Shown piece after piece: positions 16,818-25,288 of a DNA stretch of 64,000 nt (positions within the stretch are counted from its first letter, which is position 1; every line of letters begins with the position of its first letter). This stretch comes from Planobispora longispora (lineage in GTDB: Bacteria; Actinomycetota; Actinomycetes; Streptosporangiales; Streptosporangiaceae). The stretch is from the NCBI RefSeq assembly GCF_016863135.1, contig NZ_BOOH01000054.1, positions 1 through 64,000 on the forward strand, written 5' to 3'. The translations under genes were made by a program, and so were the position numbers. The notes beneath the pieces are model-generated. The model did not search any database, was not told where the DNA came from, and saw only the letters and a program-made list of their open reading frames with translations.

Positions 16818-17402
16818 ATGGTCAAGATCGCGATTGTCCTGGGGAGCACCCGGCCCGGCCGCATCGGGCAGGCGGTGGCCCAATGGGTCTACGACTTCGC
16901 CGCCAAGCGCACCGACGCGCAGTTCGAGCTGGTCGACATCGCCGACTACAGCCTGCCGCTGCTGGACGAGCCGGTCCCGCCCTCGATGGGCCAGTACAAC
17001 AACGAGCACACCAAGCGCTGGGCCGCCCGGATCGCCGAGTTCGACGGCTACGTCTTCGTGACCCCGGAGTACAACCACTCCACCTCCGGCGCGCTGAAGA
17101 ACGCCCTGGACTACCTGTACGCCGAGTGGAACAACAAGGCCGCCGGCTTCGTCGGGTACGGCAGCGCCGGGGGCACCCGGGCGGTCGAGCAGCTGCGCCT
17201 GATCATGGCCGAGCTGCAGGTGGCGACCGTGCGCACCCAGGTGGCGCTGTCGCTGTTCACCGACTTCGAGAACTTCTCCGCCTTCCAGCCGGCCGCCCAC
17301 CACGAGCAGCCCCTGACCACGATGCTGGACCAGCTGGCGGCCTGGAGCCAGGCGATGAAGCTCGTGCGCGGGCGCGACCACATGGACATGTACCGCTCCT
17401 AG
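16818..17402 (+). CDS. NADPH-dependent FMN reductase
   Basis: The 194-residue flavodoxin-fold enzyme has the phosphate-binding loop GSTRPGRIGQAV at residues 9-20 and the family motif PEYNHSTSGALKNALDYLY near 82-100. A GYGSAGGTRAVEQLR loop follows. Such enzymes reduce FMN, quinones or azo compounds with NADPH. The start follows AAAAGGAG. Neighbours are a hydrolase upstream and a RibD-type reductase 134 bp downstream; both the FMN reductase and the RibD-like pair relate to flavin chemistry, which may or may not be meaningful. Confidence 0.9.
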   Translation: MVKIAIVLGSTRPGRIGQAVAQWVYDFAAKRTDAQFELVDIADYSLPLLDEPVPPSMGQYNNEHTKRWAARIAEFDGYVFVTPEYNHSTSGALKNALDYLYAEWNNKAAGFVGYGSAGGTRAVEQLRLIMAELQVATVRTQVALSLFTDFENFSAFQPAAHHEQPLTTMLDQLAAWSQAMKLVRGRDHMDMYRS

Positions 17403-17536
17403 CTGCTGTACTGCTCGCGGTCGCGGGCTTCGGGCCGTACGGCGGGCCGCTCGGACGCCGCCGCACGGCCCCGCCGCGCGCCCGGCCGCCGTGCCGACGC
17501 GGCGGCCGGACATCCGCATTCAGGGGGTCATCGCTC

Positions 17537-18229
17537 ATGAGCAAGCGGCCGTACGTGCTGCTGAGCTGCGCGGTGTCGATCGACGGTTACATCGACGACG
17601 CCAGTGAGAACCGGCTGCTGCTGTCCAACGAGGCCGACTTCGACCGGGTCGACGCCCAGCGGGCCGGCTGCGACGCCATCCTGGTCGGCTCGGGGACGCT
17701 GCGCGCCGACAATCCCCGGCTGGCGGTGCGCTCGCGGGAGCGCCGGGAGGCCCGCCTCGCGCGCGGGCTGCCGGAGACGCCGGCGAAGGTCACCGTGACC
17801 GGCAGCGGCGACCTCGACGCCGGCGCGCAGTTCTTCACGGCCGACGAGGCCGATGTGATCGTCTACGCCGCGACGCCGGCGCTGGAGAAGGCCCGCCACA
17901 ACGTCGGCGGCCTGGCCGGCGTCGTCGACGCCGGCGACCCCGTCGATCTGGCGCGGGTGCTGGGCGACCTGGCCGACCGCGGCGTCGGCAGGCTCATGGT
18001 CGAGGGCGGATCCGGCACGCACACCCGGTTCCTCGCCCGCGGCCTGGCCGACGAGCTGCAACTGGCCGTGGCGCCGTTCTTCGTGGGCGACTCCCGCGCC
18101 CCGCGGTTCGTGGGCGACGGCTCCTTCCCGTGGACCTCGGAGCACCGTGCCCGCCTGGCCGAGGTGGTCCGGATCGACGACGTCGTACTGCTGCGTTACG
18201 CGCTGTCCGATCGGTACGGTGCGGCATGA
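17537..18229 (+). CDS. RibD C-terminal-type (dihydrofolate reductase-fold) reductase
   Basis: The 230-residue protein is equivalent to the reductase half of RibD. The N-terminus has LLSCAVSIDGYIDD; the substrate loop is VGSGTLRADNPRL; the NADPH-binding motif is GRLMVEGGSGTHTRFLARGLADELQL. The family reduces the ribosyl chain of pyrimidine intermediates in riboflavin synthesis or acts in related specialised pathways. GGGGG precedes the ATG by nine bases. Its stop overlaps the start of a deaminase gene (ATGA). Together they form a split, order-reversed RibD. No other riboflavin genes are nearby, so the substrate may not be the riboflavin intermediate. Confidence 0.87.
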   Translation: MSKRPYVLLSCAVSIDGYIDDASENRLLLSNEADFDRVDAQRAGCDAILVGSGTLRADNPRLAVRSRERREARLARGLPETPAKVTVTGSGDLDAGAQFFTADEADVIVYAATPALEKARHNVGGLAGVVDAGDPVDLARVLGDLADRGVGRLMVEGGSGTHTRFLARGLADELQLAVAPFFVGDSRAPRFVGDGSFPWTSEHRARLAEVVRIDDVVLLRYALSDRYGAA

Positions 18230-18690
18230 GCGGGCCCGCCCGGGACGACCGGCGGTGGCTGGAGTCGGCGATCGAGCTGTCGCGGCTGTCGCCTCCGGCC
18301 CCGGACCGCTACGTCGTCGGCGCGGTCGTCGTCGGCGATGACGGCGCCGTGCTGGCCACCGGCTACACCGGCGAGGCCGACCCCCTCCACCACGCGGAGG
18401 AGGTCGCGCTGAGCAAGCTCGCCGGCCGGCGGGGCCTCGACCTGTCCCGCGCCACCGTCTACAGCTCCCTGGAGCCGTGCACCGTCCGCAAGTCCCGGCC
18501 GGCCCCGTGCGCGGAGCTGATCCTGGCCGCCGGCATCGGACGGGTGGTGTTCGCCCTGCGCGAGCCGCCGCTCTTCGCCGACTGCCGCGGTGTGGAGACC
18601 CTGCGCGAGGGCGGGGCGGAGGTCGTCGAGATCGGCGAGCTGGCCGCCTCGGTCCGCCGGGTCAACGCCCACGTCCTCGACCGCCGGTGA
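18226..18690 (+). CDS. CMP/dCMP-type (RibD N-terminal-like) deaminase
   Basis: This 154-residue zinc deaminase has the metal and proton-shuttle motif HAEEVAL (His, Glu). Its two Cys ligands are in LEPCTVRKSRPAPCAELI, the PCx8-9C spacing of RibD deaminases. It is translationally coupled to the reductase upstream. In canonical RibD the deaminase precedes the reductase in one polypeptide; here the order is inverted and the genes are separate. The likely reaction is deamination of a 2,5-diaminopyrimidine-ribosyl compound or analogue, inferred from the pairing. Confidence 0.88.
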   Translation: MSGPARDDRRWLESAIELSRLSPPAPDRYVVGAVVVGDDGAVLATGYTGEADPLHHAEEVALSKLAGRRGLDLSRATVYSSLEPCTVRKSRPAPCAELILAAGIGRVVFALREPPLFADCRGVETLREGGAEVVEIGELAASVRRVNAHVLDRR

Positions 18691-18750
18691 CCGCGCCCGC
18701 TCCGACGCGTCAGCGGTTCCGGCGGGCGTCCGCTCCGGCCGGGAACGGCG

Positions 18751-18787
18751 GACGCGGCCCGGCCGGGGTTCCCGGCCGGGCCGCGTC
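18751..18787. terminator. 17-bp perfect hairpin between convergent genes
   Basis: Positions 18751-18767 (GACGCGGCCCGGCCGGG) pair perfectly with 18771-18787 around a GTT loop. The hairpin sits between the deaminase (plus) and the MMPL gene (minus), so it can terminate both transcripts. Confidence 0.85.
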
Positions 18788-18810
18788 ACGGGTGGAGCGG
18801 CGGGCGCGTC

Positions 18811-20964
18811 TCACACGAGGGAGTGCTCGCGCGGCGAGGCGGCCGAGGCGGCGGCGAGGCTCTCCCCCTCGATGTCGAGGTTGGGCAGGGCCCGGTCCAG
18901 CCGGCGGGGCAGCCACCAGGCGGAGCGGCCGAGCAGGGACATCACCGCGGGCACCAGGGTCATCCGGACGACGAAGGCGTCGATGAACACGCCGACGGCC
19001 AGGGCGAAGCCGATGGACTTGATGATGGGGTCGGGCATGAGCACGAACCCGCCGAACACCGCGATCATGATCAGGGCGGCGGCGGTGACGACGCGGGCGT
19101 TGTGGCCCAGGCCGTTGACGGTGGCCTGCTGCGGGGTGTCGCCGTGGACGTAGTCCTCGCGCATGCGTGAGACCAGGAACACCTGGTAGTCCATGGCCAG
19201 GCCGAACAGGATGCCGATCAGCAGGATCGGCAGGAAGCTGACCAGCGGGCCGGGGGTGTCGACGCCGACCAGGTCGGCCAGGTGGCCCTGCTGGAAGACC
19301 GCGACGGTGATGCCGAAGGTCGCGCCGACGGTGAGCAGGAAGCCCGCCGCGGCCTTGACCGGCACCAGGATGGACCGGAAGACCAGCATGAGCAGCAGGA
19401 CCGACAGCCCGACCACGAGCAGCAGGTAGACCGGGAGCGCGTCGGCGAGCTTCTCGGAGATGTCGATGCCGATCGCGGTGACGCCGGTGAGGGCGATGTC
19501 GGCGCCGGTGACGGTGGCGACCTTGTCGCGGATGGCGTGGACGGCCTCCTCGGTGGCGGCGTCGGTGGGCCCGGCGGTGGGGATGACGGGCAGCAGCGCG
19601 GCGGTGCCGGCGGCGTTCAGCTGCGGCGGGGCGACGGCGAGCACGCCCTCGGTGCCGGTGATCAGCTTGGCGGCCCGGGTGGCCGCGGCGGTGGTGGCCT
19701 CCTTGTCGGCGGCGGTGACGACGGCGATCAGGCGGCCGTTGAAGCCGGGGCCGAAGCCCTCGCTGGTCAGGTCGTAGGCCCGGCGGGCGGGGGAGTCCTC
19801 GGCCGCGGTGCCGGCGTCGGGCAGGGCCAGGCGCATGTCCTGCATGGGCAGCGCGAGCGCCCCCAGCGCCACCACCCCGGCCAGCAGGATCGGCACGCGC
19901 AGGCGGATGACCAGGCGGCCCCAGCGGAACCCGAACGCCTCCCGCGTCGCCTGCCGGGCCTGCCCGGTGCGGTGCCTGCGGGGCAGGACGCGCTCGCCGA
20001 CGAAGCCGAGAACGGCCGGGAGCAGGGTCAGCGCGACGGCCACGGCCACGGCCACGGTGGCGGCGGCGGCCAGGCCCATGGCGGTCAGGAACGGGATGCC
20101 CACCACCGACAGGCCGGCCAGGGCGATGATCACGGTGACGCCGGCGAACACCACGGCCGATCCGGCGGTGCCGGTCGCGCGACCGGCGGCTTCGCGGGCC
20201 TCCATGCCCTCGGCCAGGAACTGCCGGTAGCGGGAGGTGATGAACAGAGAGTAGTCGATGCCCACGGCCAGGCCGAGCATCAGCGCCAGGGTCGGGGCGG
20301 CGCTGTTGAGCTCCACCACGCCGGTCAGGGCGAACAGCCCGGCCATGCCCGCGCCCACGCCGACCAGAGCGTTCACCATCGTCATGCCGGCGGCCACCAG
20401 GGAGCCGAAGGTGACGACCAGCACCACCGCGGCGACCAGCACGCCCAGCGCCTCGGACGAGCCGACCTCCGGCGCGCCGCCGCTGACCGGTTCGCCGCCG
20501 GGCTCGACGCGCAGGCCCGTCACGCCCTCGCCGACGTTCTCGTACGCCTCGCGCTGGGCGTCGGTCAGATCCGTGACCTTGGCCGAGAACTGCACCTGGA
20601 CCAGGGCGTAGCGGCCGTCGGGGGAGAGCGATCGGGCGGTGAACGGGTCGACGGCGGCCAGCACGCCGGGCACGGCCGCGGCCTGGGCCACCACGGGCTT
20701 GACCTGGTCGGGGGTCAGCTTCTCCGCCGTGGCCGAGGCGATGACGACGGTGCCGGTCGCGCCGCCGGCCTGCGGGAACTGCTGGCGCAGGACGTTCATC
20801 GCCCGCTGGGACTCGGTCCCGGGCATCGTGAACTCACTGCTGGTGGAGCCGCTGAACGCCGCGGCGGCGCCGCCGAGCAGCGCCAGCAGCAGCAGCCAGA
20901 CGGCCACCACCCGGCCCCGCCGGTGGAAGGAGAACCGGCCGAGCCGGTAGAGCAGAGTCGCCAC
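18811..20964 (-). CDS. MMPL/RND family transporter
   Basis: This 717-residue transporter has two copies of the RND repeat. There is an N-terminal helix after a basic cap (FSFHRRGRVVAVWLLLLALLGG), a periplasmic loop (about 35-170), then helices 2-6 with LALMLGLAVGIDYSLFITSRYRQF. The second half repeats this, with LVSFLPILLIGILFGLAMDYQVFLVSRMRE. The GxxxD(Y) elements GIDYSLF and AMDYQVF are the proton-relay signatures of MMPL proteins. Family members export lipids, glycolipids or drugs. GTG 20964 has AAAGG nine bases upstream. It lies downstream of a tetR gene on the same strand, so it is probably TetR-controlled; the substrate is unknown. Confidence 0.92.
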   Translation of the reverse strand: MATLLYRLGRFSFHRRGRVVAVWLLLLALLGGAAAAFSGSTSSEFTMPGTESQRAMNVLRQQFPQAGGATGTVVIASATAEKLTPDQVKPVVAQAAAVPGVLAAVDPFTARSLSPDGRYALVQVQFSAKVTDLTDAQREAYENVGEGVTGLRVEPGGEPVSGGAPEVGSSEALGVLVAAVVLVVTFGSLVAAGMTMVNALVGVGAGMAGLFALTGVVELNSAAPTLALMLGLAVGIDYSLFITSRYRQFLAEGMEAREAAGRATGTAGSAVVFAGVTVIIALAGLSVVGIPFLTAMGLAAAATVAVAVAVALTLLPAVLGFVGERVLPRRHRTGQARQATREAFGFRWGRLVIRLRVPILLAGVVALGALALPMQDMRLALPDAGTAAEDSPARRAYDLTSEGFGPGFNGRLIAVVTAADKEATTAAATRAAKLITGTEGVLAVAPPQLNAAGTAALLPVIPTAGPTDAATEEAVHAIRDKVATVTGADIALTGVTAIGIDISEKLADALPVYLLLVVGLSVLLLMLVFRSILVPVKAAAGFLLTVGATFGITVAVFQQGHLADLVGVDTPGPLVSFLPILLIGILFGLAMDYQVFLVSRMREDYVHGDTPQQATVNGLGHNARVVTAAALIMIAVFGGFVLMPDPIIKSIGFALAVGVFIDAFVVRMTLVPAVMSLLGRSAWWLPRRLDRALPNLDIEGESLAAASAASPREHSLV

Positions 20965-21121
20965 TGTGAGACACCTTTTATAGGGAACGACGGTGAGTCG
21001 TGCGGGTCTGGGACTGGATGGTGCAAGGTCTGGGTCGGGGCCGCGCTCCGGTCCGGTGAGGTCCCGGCGCGCTCCGGCGCGGCGGCTCCGCCGGAACGGG
21101 GCTGCCGTGCTCTTCCCGGGT

Positions 21122-21709
21122 TCAGCGGCCGGCGGGGTCCGGGTGGCCCAGGGCGTCGTAGCTGACGCCGATGAGATGGCCGAGGGCGTCGGAGGGCAGG
21201 TGCGCGCCCAGCGCGGTGCGGGCCACCGCCAGCGCGCCGACCGCGCCGGCGACCCGGACCAGCCGGCCCGGGTCCGTGTCGGGGCTGAGCAGGAACGCCT
21301 CGACGATCACCTCGGCCACGGGCTCCAGCGGGGTGCTCCCGCCGCTGCCGGGATCGTTCGTGCCGTCCGGCAGGTCGCGGAGCAGGATCGACAGCAGCAG
21401 CGCGATGAAGCCCGGCCGGCGCAGCGCCAGCCGCGCCAGAGCGGTCAGCGCGGCGCGGTCGCGTTCCGGCCCGGGAGCGTGGCCGGCGGCCTGGCGGGTG
21501 ATGTCCTGCAGTTCGGACAGGCACCGGGCGGCGACCTCCTCCTGCAGCGCCTCCTTGGAGGGGTAGTGGCGCAGCAGGCCGCTCTTGGAGTAGCCCACCG
21601 CGTCGGCGACGCGCTGGATCGACGTCTCCTGGAAACCGTGGCGGGCGAACAACATGGCGGCGCAGTCGATGATCTCCTCATCGATCTGCTCCCGGGTCTG
21701 ACGCGGCAT
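21122..21709 (-). CDS. TetR family transcriptional regulator
   Basis: The protein has 195 residues from ATG 21709 (MPRQTREQIDEEIIDCAAML). The HTH is at about 20-55 (GFQETSIQRVADAVGYSKSGLLRHYPSKEAL), followed by a helical ligand domain. No Shine-Dalgarno precedes the ATG; a TATTGT element lies about ten bases upstream, so the mRNA may be leaderless. The operator at 21730-21748 would overlap its promoter. It diverges from the acyl-CoA synthetase gene and precedes the MMPL gene, so it probably controls both directions. An acyl-CoA or exported lipid may be the ligand (inference). Confidence 0.9.
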   Translation of the reverse strand: MPRQTREQIDEEIIDCAAMLFARHGFQETSIQRVADAVGYSKSGLLRHYPSKEALQEEVAARCLSELQDITRQAAGHAPGPERDRAALTALARLALRRPGFIALLLSILLRDLPDGTNDPGSGGSTPLEPVAEVIVEAFLLSPDTDPGRLVRVAGAVGALAVARTALGAHLPSDALGHLIGVSYDALGHPDPAGR

Positions 21710-21729
21710 AGGACCACAATAGACGCTAT

Positions 21730-21748
21730 GCGACCATATTGGTCGCAA
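21730..21748. promoter_or_regulatory. 19-bp palindromic TetR operator
   Basis: TGCGACC-ATATT-GGTCGCA is a perfect dyad with seven-base arms. It lies 21 bp upstream of tetR and 95 bp upstream of the divergent acyl-CoA synthetase start. Length and symmetry fit a TetR dimer site. Confidence 0.8.
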
Positions 21749-21843
21749 TGAGACCGTGATGGTTCCCACAGGGGGAAATCCTCAGATCGCGTGTCCCCGC
21801 ACGGGGGGTGGCGCGGTCACCGGCTCTGTCTGATGCTCGGAAC

Positions 21844-23475
21844 ATGGCTCACTCACCGCTCTCCTACTCCTGCGGCATTTCCACCACGCCCCTGCTGGGC
21901 GAGACGATCGGGGAGAACCTGGAGCGCACCGCGGCGCGCTTCCCCGACCGCGAGGCGCTGGTGGACGTGGCCGCCGGCCGGCGCTGGACGTACGCCGAGT
22001 TCGACGCCGCCGTCGACGAGCTGGCCCTCGGCCTGCTGGCCGGGGGCGTCGCCAAGGGCGACCGGGTCGGCATCTGGGCGCCGAACTGCGCCGAGTGGGT
22101 GCTGACGCAGTACGCCACCGCGAAGATCGGCGCGATCCTGGTCAACGTCAACCCCGCCTACCGCAGCCACGAACTGGACTACGTGGTCCGCCAGTCCGGC
22201 ATGCGCCTGCTCATCAGCGCCGTCGCGCACAAGGGCAGCGACTACCGGGCGATGCTCGCCGGGATCGGCTTCGAGCCGGTGGTGTTCGTCGGCGAGCCCG
22301 GATGGGACGAGCTGGTGGAGGCCGGGCGCCGTGCCGACCCGGCCGCCCTGCGTGACCGGGCGGCCGCGCTGGCCTTCGACGACCCGATCAACATCCAGTA
22401 CACCTCGGGCACCACCGGCTTCCCCAAGGGCGCCACGCTGTCGCACCACAACATCCTCAACAACGGCTACTCCGTCGCCCAGGGGCTCGGGTACACCGAG
22501 GCCGACCGGGTCTGCCTGCCGGTGCCGCTGTACCACTGCTTCGGCATGGTCATGGGCAACCTGGCGGCGACCTCGCACGGCGCGTGCGTGGTGCTGCCGT
22601 CGCCCGGCTTCGACCCGGAGGCCGCGCTGCGGGCCGTACAGCAGGAGCGCTGCACCTCTCTGTACGGCGTGCCCACCATGTTCATCGCCGAGCTCGCGGT
22701 GGCCGCGGAGTACGACCTGTCGTCGCTGCGCACCGGCATCATGGCCGGCTCGCCCTGCCCGGTGGAGGTGATGAAGCGGGTCGTCGGCGAGATGCACATG
22801 AGCGAGGTGGCCATCTGCTACGGCATGACGGAGACCTCCCCGGTGTCCACGATGACCGGGCGCGACGACGGGCTGGAGCGCCGCACCGGGACCGTCGGCC
22901 GGGTCGTGCCGCACCTGGAAGTCAAGATCGTCGATCCCGACACCGGGCGGCCGGTGCGCCGCGGCGAGCCCGGCGAGCTGTGCACCCGCGGCTACTCCGT
23001 GATGCTCGGCTACTGGCAGGAGCCGGACAAGACCGCCGAGGCCGTCGACGCCGCCCGCTGGATGCACACCGGCGACCTGGCCACCATGGACGCCGAGGGC
23101 TACGTCAACATCGTCGGCCGGATCAAGGACATGGTCATCCGGGGCGGCGAGAACGTCTACCCGCGCGAGATCGAGGAGTACCTGTACACCCACCCCGACA
23201 TCGCCGACGTCCAGGTGATCGGCGTCCCCGACGCGAAGTACGGCGAGGAGCTGATGGCCTGGATCGTCATGCGCCCCGGCGCCGAGCCGCTCACCGCCGA
23301 GGCGGTCAGGGAGTTCTGCGCGGGCCGCCTGGCGCACTACAAGATCCCCCGGTACGTGCATCCGGTGGAGGGGTTCCCGATGACCGTCACCGGCAAGATC
23401 CGGAAGGTCGAGATGCGGGACATGGCCGTGGATCTGCTGGGACTGCACGACGCGGCGGACATCGCCGGGGCGTGA
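21844..23475 (+). CDS. Acyl-CoA synthetase (AMP-binding, FadD-like)
   Basis: This is a 543-residue ANL-superfamily ligase. Visible motifs are P-loop [22 protein letters not shown], the hinge/GD motif [38 protein letters not shown], and the catalytic Lys in [12 protein letters not shown]. It should activate a fatty or aryl acid as acyl-AMP and transfer it to CoA. ATG 21844 gives the usual family start ([11 protein letters not shown], then [12 protein letters not shown]); GTG 21808 in frame is an alternative. It diverges from tetR, with the TetR operator between them. Confidence 0.92.
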   Translation: MAHSPLSYSCGISTTPLLGETIGENLERTAARFPDREALVDVAAGRRWTYAEFDAAVDELALGLLAGGVAKGDRVGIWAPNCAEWVLTQYATAKIGAILVNVNPAYRSHELDYVVRQSGMRLLISAVAHKGSDYRAMLAGIGFEPVVFVGEPGWDELVEAGRRADPAALRDRAAALAFDDPINIQYTSGTTGFPKGATLSHHNILNNGYSVAQGLGYTEADRVCLPVPLYHCFGMVMGNLAATSHGACVVLPSPGFDPEAALRAVQQERCTSLYGVPTMFIAELAVAAEYDLSSLRTGIMAGSPCPVEVMKRVVGEMHMSEVAICYGMTETSPVSTMTGRDDGLERRTGTVGRVVPHLEVKIVDPDTGRPVRRGEPGELCTRGYSVMLGYWQEPDKTAEAVDAARWMHTGDLATMDAEGYVNIVGRIKDMVIRGGENVYPREIEEYLYTHPDIADVQVIGVPDAKYGEELMAWIVMRPGAEPLTAEAVREFCAGRLAHYKIPRYVHPVEGFPMTVTGKIRKVEMRDMAVDLLGLHDAADIAGA

Positions 23476-23548
23476 CCGCCGGGGCCGCGCCGGCGGGGGA
23501 GGAGGGAGGCCGTCCCGGCGCGCGGCGACGCCGTGCGAGCCCTCCCTC
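23476..23548. terminator. Hairpins between convergent synthetase and cyclase genes
   Basis: CCGCCGG (23476-23482) pairs with CCGGCGG (23490-23496). Next, GAGGGAGG (23502-23509) pairs with CCTCCCTC (23541-23548) as an outer stem around a GC-rich loop. They could stop transcription from both sides. Confidence 0.5.
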
Positions 23549-23556
23549 GCCTCCGG

Positions 23557-24564
23557 TCAGCCTCTGGTGACGGTGGAGGGCACCAGCTCGCCCAGCCCTC
23601 GCACGACGAGGCGGTCCATCGGCCGGAGCGCGAACGCGCCGTCGCCGGCCAGCTCCTCCGCCATCGCGGGGTCGACCAGCACGGCGTCGGCGGCGGCGAG
23701 GGCGGTGAGCCTGCTGGCCAGGTTGACCGTGGTGCCGAACACGTCGCCCATGCGGCCGATCACCTGGCCGATCGCGAGCCCCACCCGCAGCGCGGGCGTG
23801 TTCTTGGAGCGGGAGTGGACCTCCACGAGCCGCAGGGCGATGTCGGCCGCCACGGCCGCGGTGTCGGCGACGAACAGCACGGAGTCGCCGAGCGTCTTCA
23901 CCACCCGGCCCTGCGAGGAGGTGACGACGTCGGCCGAGCGGCTCTCGAACCGCTCGACGAGGGCGGCCAGCTCCTTCTCGGAGATCTGGCGGCTCAGCCG
24001 GGTGAACCCGACCAGGTCGGCGAAGCCCACGGCCAGCCGTACGGTGCCGGTCTCCTGGTCCACGACGCGCCCCGCGGCGCCGGCCAGCTGCCGCCGCCAG
24101 GCGTAGACGAGCAGCCGCTCCAGGTCCGGCACCACCCGGTCGGCCCGCGTGCGCCAGGTGTCCGCGCGCTCCCGCAGGGGGACGCCGGCCTGGTCGAGCG
24201 CCTCGACGCCGATCACGGCCTGCGACTCCGCGAGCCGGGCGGTGGCCCTGCCCAGCGACCGGGTCACCAGGAGCGCGTGCTCCTCGTCGTAGGTCCCGTC
24301 GCGCACCAGGCCGATCAGGGTCAGGAGCGCCTCGACGTCGGAGTCGGTGAACTCCACCGCGTCGTCGGCGACGTCGGCGAAGCCGAAGGCGCGCCAGAAC
24401 CGCCGCGCGCGGTACATCGGTATGCCGGTCATCGCGGCTACCTGGCGGCTTGTGTAGCGGCGGTGCTGTCGGAGGAACGCCCCCGCCAGATCGTCGGCCA
24501 CCCTGTCCTCGACTGTCGTCAGCTCTTCCCGTGAATCCCATAAGGGAGGAATCGCACCATACAT
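23557..24564 (-). CDS. Class III adenylate cyclase with N-terminal regulatory domain
   Basis: The protein has 335 residues. The N-terminal about 160 residues are helical with a MerR-like stretch (YTSRQVAAMTGIPMYRARRFWRAFGF) and resemble the autoinhibitory domain of mycobacterial Rv1264-type cyclases. The catalytic domain carries metal Asp residues in FADLVGFTRLS and KTLGDSVLF, the base-selecting Lys (VVKTLGD) and Asp (MGDVFGTTVNLASRL), and transition-state Asn/Arg in VNLASRL. The set is complete, so cAMP synthesis is expected. In Rv1264 the regulatory domain is pH-sensing; whether that holds here is unknown. ATG 24564 has only a poor ribosome site. Confidence 0.87.
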   Translation of the reverse strand: MYGAIPPLWDSREELTTVEDRVADDLAGAFLRQHRRYTSRQVAAMTGIPMYRARRFWRAFGFADVADDAVEFTDSDVEALLTLIGLVRDGTYDEEHALLVTRSLGRATARLAESQAVIGVEALDQAGVPLRERADTWRTRADRVVPDLERLLVYAWRRQLAGAAGRVVDQETGTVRLAVGFADLVGFTRLSRQISEKELAALVERFESRSADVVTSSQGRVVKTLGDSVLFVADTAAVAADIALRLVEVHSRSKNTPALRVGLAIGQVIGRMGDVFGTTVNLASRLTALAAADAVLVDPAMAEELAGDGAFALRPMDRLVVRGLGELVPSTVTRG

Positions 24565-24639
24565 CCCGTGGGCCGCGGGACGCCAGGACGGCCGGTGCCC
24601 CGGCCGCCGGAGCCCGGCGGTGCCGCTACCCTGCACAGG

Positions 24640-25239
24640 GTGTACGTGAAGATCTGCGGGCTGCGCGAGCCCGGGCATGTGGCGGCCGCCGTGGAGGCGG
24701 GCGCGGACGCGGTCGGTTTCGTCCTCACCCGCAGCTCCCGGCGGGTCACCCCCGAGCGGGCGCGGGAGCTGGCCGCGGCGGTGCCCCCGCACGTGCTGAC
24801 CGTGGCGGTGTTCGCCGGGGAGAGTCCGGAGCAGATGCGGGAGGACGCCCTGGCCTCGGGGGTGCGCGCCGTCCAGCTGCACGGCGACCATCCGCACGAG
24901 GACTTCACCGCGCTGCGCGACCTCGGCCTCACGCTGGTGCGCGCCGGGGCGGCGGGGGTGGACCTGCGCTGCGGGGCCTTCGACGAGGACCTGCTCATCG
25001 TCGACGCGCCCCGGCCCGGCTCGGGCGAGCCGTGGGACTGGGCGGCGGTGCGCGGGCGCCCGTCGGGCCGCTGGATGCTCGCCGGGGGACTGGACCCGGC
25101 GAACGTGGCCGGGGCGATCGCCGCGGCCCGCCCGTGGGGGGTGGACGTGTCGAGCGGGGTGGAGAGCGCGCCCGGGGTCAAGGACGCCGGGCGCATCGGG
25201 GAGTTCGTCGCCGCCGCCCGCGGGGCCGCCACGGGATAG
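24640..25239 (+). CDS. trpF: Phosphoribosylanthranilate isomerase
   Basis: This is a 199-residue TIM-barrel enzyme for the third step of tryptophan synthesis, the Amadori rearrangement of PRA to CdRP. The start VYVKICGLREPGHVAAAVEAG carries the catalytic general-base Cys (KICG), and LLIVDAPRPGSG carries the general-acid Asp. Phosphate loops are MLAGGLDPANV and VDVSSGVESAPGVKD. GTG 24640 gives the family-typical MYVKICG start; GTG 24646 is possible because AGGG precedes it. No other trp genes are adjacent. Many actinobacteria lack TrpF and use the dual-function PriA, so a free-standing copy is notable. Confidence 0.92.
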   Translation: MYVKICGLREPGHVAAAVEAGADAVGFVLTRSSRRVTPERARELAAAVPPHVLTVAVFAGESPEQMREDALASGVRAVQLHGDHPHEDFTALRDLGLTLVRAGAAGVDLRCGAFDEDLLIVDAPRPGSGEPWDWAAVRGRPSGRWMLAGGLDPANVAGAIAAARPWGVDVSSGVESAPGVKDAGRIGEFVAAARGAATG

Positions 25240-25288
25240 GGCCCCGCGGGGCCGCCACGGGACGGGGGAGCCGCGCGGCGACTCCGGC

